The notes below the pieces were generated by a model. It did not search any database. It saw nothing but the letters and a program-made list of their open reading frames with translations, and was not told where the DNA came from. From NCBI GenBank assembly GCA_025331435.1, contig JAIWNI010000322.1, forward strand, positions 1 to 11,361: a stretch of 11,361 nt of DNA, written 5' to 3'. This DNA comes from Choanephora cucurbitarum. Taxonomy: Eukaryota; Mucoromycota; Mucoromycetes; Mucorales; Choanephoraceae. Made by a program: the position numbers and the translations under genes. Below, in pieces: positions 8,572 through 11,361 of this stretch. Numbering within the stretch: the stretch's first letter is position 1; each line of letters opens with the position of its first letter.

Positions 8572-8591
8572 TCCTTTTTTGGGAAAAAGGA
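8572..8591. repeat. Short hairpin with 8-bp arms
   Basis: TCCTTTTT at 8572-8579 pairs with AAAAAGGA at 8584-8591 around a four-base loop. A T-run follows at about 8610. No transcript boundary can be assigned. Confidence 0.45.
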
Positions 8592-8899
8592 GTGATTTTT
8601 GACTGCTAATTTTTTTTCTTGAGGGACCTCCTTAAAAGCATGTTAGCCTTGGATCAAAGACAAGAATGAGGGCAAGAGAGATTGAGCGACCTCTTCAGCT
8701 GGCTGATTTATGGTCTCTCTGACACATAGTAATACTCGTATGTTAGGCTTATACCTCTCTCACAGAAAAAAAAATAGGCTTAAAAACTGGAATAATTTGA
8801 CAGCGTTATTCAGTAATTTTTTTCTTTTTTTTTCGGTCTTTATCTATGAAATGCATCGTCTCAATAATAATTAATTTCGCTCTCTATGACTGGAACGAA

Positions 8900-9654
8900 T
8901 ATTTTTATATAGCCATCAAATATAAAATTGTTGTTACTCAAGCTGATGCATAGGCTGAAATGAGCTTATTCAAGATTTATCATGCTCATCCCACATTTAA
9001 CACTGTGATAGAATCAGTCATCTCACTCAAGCAATATGACCACCACAGCTTTTTGACAACATGGTTTTATAACTCATCAAAACTGAGCTCATCATGATAG
9101 CTGTAAAGCATGGAGCCTAAATTACTAATTGCCAGCATCATCCTACAAATGTCAAATTGCTCAAGTATAGACATCAAGGAAAAGAAAAACCTCCAATATA
9201 AAACGTACTACTTTTGAATCAGCACTACTATCAGCATTATCATACTCATCAGTATTATCATAGTCATCAGTATTATTATAGTCATCAGTATTATCATAGT
9301 CATCAGTGTTATCATAGTCATCAGTGTTATCATAGTCATCAGTGTTATCATAGTCATCAGTGTTATAATGATCTTCAGTGTTATCATGAACTTCAGTGTT
9401 ATCATGATCTTCAGTGTTATCATAGTCATCAATATTATCATAGCCAGCATCACCATTAACTTCAGCATCTTTGTAATTCACTATACCCAATCAAAGACAA
9501 ACTACCCATGAACACCCTCAAATATATCAAACCTCGAGAGGGATCAATGTTAAAAATACATCATCTTGCAATACTTGCGCACTCTGATTAAAGCGGAGCT
9601 TATTGGTTGGATCATTTCTTCAAGTACATCTAACGAGACTTTGATACCGCAAGA
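8900..9654 (-). pseudogene. Possible minus-strand coding relic flanking the 18-bp array (weak)
   Basis: Reading the minus strand from the copy 2 boundary, a frame near 9654-9558 gives GIKVSLDVLEEMIQPISSAL. The acidic hexapeptide array follows. Beyond it, another frame (about 9187-9075) gives SILEQFDICRMMLAISNLGS and then DELSFDEL before a stop. The plus strand of 8848-9090 also reads plausibly as protein with one stop, so strand and coding status are uncertain. No family recognised. Confidence 0.2.
9228..9443 (-). repeat. 18-bp minisatellite, 12 units, open in all frames on the minus strand
   Basis: Units of TCATCAGTGTTATCATAG (plus strand) repeat every 18 bases from 9228 to 9443 with substitutions only. 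On the minus strand, one open frame (9490 to 9161, 109 codons) reads them as the acidic hexapeptide Y-D-N-T-D-D, with variants HDNTED and YDNIDD, followed by SSADSKVVRF. That frame opens directly after a stop with no ATG, so it could only be an internal exon or a relic. A donor-like GTACGT lies at 9208 (reading down) after SADSKV and a TATAG acceptor-like site at 9485-9481. Confidence 0.75.
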
Positions 9655-9682
9655 TTAGTTCGAATAAGGCCTTAAGGCTTGA

Positions 9683-10702
9683 CTACAGACGAAGCATAAA
9701 CTATACAAAAAGCGTAGACTCTCAGGCAGTTTCATCGTCCATGAACATGTAGTCATGATGAATTTGGATGAAAAAGGAATCCTTCATCTCATACCTAAAT
9801 ACAGAGTAAGTCCAGCTAAGAAGTATACAATTAGGCTATAAGCAGTAAATCACAATCAGTAGCTATAGCCATACAAATGAGACTTATGCCAACAATGAGT
9901 GTACTGACACTGAGTGTACTGACAAGGATTATACTAACACTGTGTATACTAACAACGAGTATACTGAAAATGAGTGTCTTATTGATAAGTTTACTGATAA
10001 TGAGCGTACTGATAATGAGGATAGTAAGAATGAGTAAGGAAGAAGTGATCATACAGCAAGGAAGTATGATGAAGTTGAGAATACTGAAACCGAGGCCAAT
10101 GAAATTGAATACAATGAAATTGAATACAATGAAATTGAATACAATGAAATCAAGAACAATGAAATTGAATATAAAGAAATCAAGAACAATGAAATTGAAT
10201 ATAAAGAAATCAAGCACAATGAAATTGAATATATAGAAATCAAGCACAATGAAATCGAGCACAATAAAACTGTATACAATGAAATTGAGCATGAAGAAAG
10301 CAAGCATAATGAATTTGAGCAGAATGAAGGTGGGTATAATAAAATGAAGCTATAAAGATTTGATGACATTGAAAATGAATATAATGAAATCGAGCCCAAT
10401 GCGATCCAGTCTAATGAGATTCAGTTTAATGAGATTCAGTCTAATGAGATCGAACATCATGAATTTGGTGACACTAAAAGTGAATACAATGAATTTGACT
10501 ACAATGAAACAGCGTCTCATGAGATCAAGTCCAATGTAATCCAGACTAATGAGATTGAGCCTAATAAAGCTAAGTGTTATTGAGTCAAGTACAGCTATCT
10601 TTGGCTGATGCTGTACTTCCCAACATTTTTGCTGCAACGGTATGTTATAGACGACGTGATTGAAATGTGATTTAGGTGATTCAGCAGGAAGCACTGATTT
10701 GA
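9683..10702 (+). pseudogene. Second copy of the pentapeptide-repeat relic
   Basis: This matches the relic at 5741-6790, with the same stops and splice-like signals: GTAAGT at 9806, TAA at 10035 and 10353, TGA at 10581, GTATGT at 10640, final TGA at 10700. The array has 45 units here instead of 47. Because the breaks are shared, either the duplication came after the decay, or the assumed frame is wrong. Product unknown. Confidence 0.4.
9903..10577. repeat. 15-bp minisatellite, 45 units (copy 2)
   Basis: The same array as in copy 1 but 30 bp shorter. The central block starting at 10098 has three AATGAAATTGAATAC units and then a hybrid unit AATGAAATCAAGAAC that is absent from copy 1, as expected if a contraction joined the front of one unit type to the back of the other. 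Confidence 0.88.
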
Positions 10703-10815
10703 ATCAAGTTTTATTTATGGATTTAGAGTATAAGGATACTAATTTTAAAAAAAAATGGTAGATTATAGTAGGTAATATAAAAATGAATGAAGTTTATTAA
10801 GGATAAAAAAAAAGT

Positions 10816-11067
10816 GTTAGTAGACATACATATACACACATACACACGCACAAAAAAAAGAGAGAGGTTAGTAGCGTAAGCTCGCACAGCTTAAAAGATA
10901 GGATAGAAAAAAGAAAGGTTAGTAGACATACATATACATACATACACACGCACAAAAAAAAAAGAGGTTAGTAGCGTAAGCTCGCATAGCATAAGAACTA
11001 GGATAGAAAAAAGAAAGGTTAGTATACATACATATACACACATACACACGCACAAAAAAAAAAGAGG
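10816..11067. repeat. ~100-bp tandem repeat, 2.5 units (copy 2)
   Basis: Units at 10816, 10918 and 11018, apparently identical to those at 6904-7155. Confidence 0.85.
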
Positions 11068-11361
11068 AGAAAGAGAATAAAAGTTAGTGAAGTTGTACAT
11101 GAACTGTGAATGATAAGTTACCTAGTTGATCATAGATCCAAAAGAGACATAGCACCATAACACCAAAGCATAGAAACACCAGAGCATAGTAACACCAAAG
11201 CATAGAATACCGGAGTTTGAGAGATAGGCAGAAAGGGACCAAGACATACATCACCAGGATAAAAGAGAGAAACCAAAGCATACATCATCAGGGTAAGAGA
11301 GGAAAACCAAATCATAGCAACACCAAAGCACCAGAACAAAGAGATCAGAGTACAGCAGCAC

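Larger units (their letters stand above)
7807..8999. other. Gene-poor stretch with small repeats and palindromes
   Basis: I see no gene that can be supported. It holds a two-unit 21-bp repeat, a TG microsatellite, a perfect palindrome and a hairpin (listed separately). TAACCAGGAT is repeated directly at 8481 and 8517, a GCCATC-TT-GATGGC inverted repeat lies near 8308-8321, and there are T-runs at about 8610 and 8818-8833. Confidence 0.5.
9655..11361 (+). repeat. Long direct repeat, copy 2, truncated by window end
   Basis: Same orientation and same left boundary (TTAGTTCG) as copy 1. The preceding base and flank differ (GATACCGCAAGA here, GAGCCGTAGTG at copy 1), so the boundary is real. It is 1707 bp long to the window edge against 1737 bp in copy 1, the difference being two 15-bp units lost. 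Either a dispersed element or a tandem unit of about 3.94 kb would explain it. Confidence 0.93.

Noticed and set aside
8527..8640. Transposon end or Pol III gene suggested by the hairpin and T-runs
   Set aside because: No paired terminal repeat, no internal promoter boxes and no target duplication could be found.

Overview
The window looks like nuclear DNA of a filamentous fungus, most likely an early-diverging (Mucoromycota/Mucorales-like) one. The evidence is AT-rich sequence, a multi-exon gene with four very short GT-AG introns (52-67 bp), and a Tnp2-type (CACTA-superfamily) transposase-domain protein of a kind I recall as common in those genomes. The taxonomic call is inference. There is no prokaryotic operon structure, tRNA, rRNA or CRISPR array.

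Layout. (1) 2-2449, plus strand: the one clear gene, a 5'-truncated but otherwise intact five-exon Tnp2/Transposase_21-like protein (737 visible residues), followed by an AATAAA signal. (2) 2450-5555: AT-rich DNA with no intact gene. Its minus strand reads like a broken, frameshifted coding sequence converging on the transposase gene, but composition alone could mimic this. (3) 5556-5700: a 145-bp MITE-like palindromic element with 12-bp perfect terminal inverted repeats. (4) 5713 onward: a repeat present twice in direct orientation, 5713-7449 and 9655-11361, the second copy cut by the window edge. The two copies appear identical except for a 30-bp contraction in a minisatellite and one nearby base. 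Each carries a 15-bp array of 47 or 45 units in perfect reading register that looks like a relic of a repeat-protein gene, then ~100-bp, 38-bp and 16-bp tandem arrays. (5) 7807-9654: gene-poor sequence with a TG microsatellite, small palindromes, an 18-bp array encoding an acidic D/N/Y hexapeptide on the minus strand, and possible further coding relics that stop at the second repeat copy.

How it fits together: this is a repeat-rich accessory or heterochromatin-like segment, not a functional gene cluster. The transposase-domain gene is the only feature likely to make a conventional protein. The most unusual material is the recently duplicated compound repeat with its nested arrays: the two whose periods are multiples of three keep reading register over long distances, and the others cannot. 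I did not find a convincing new multi-gene system.
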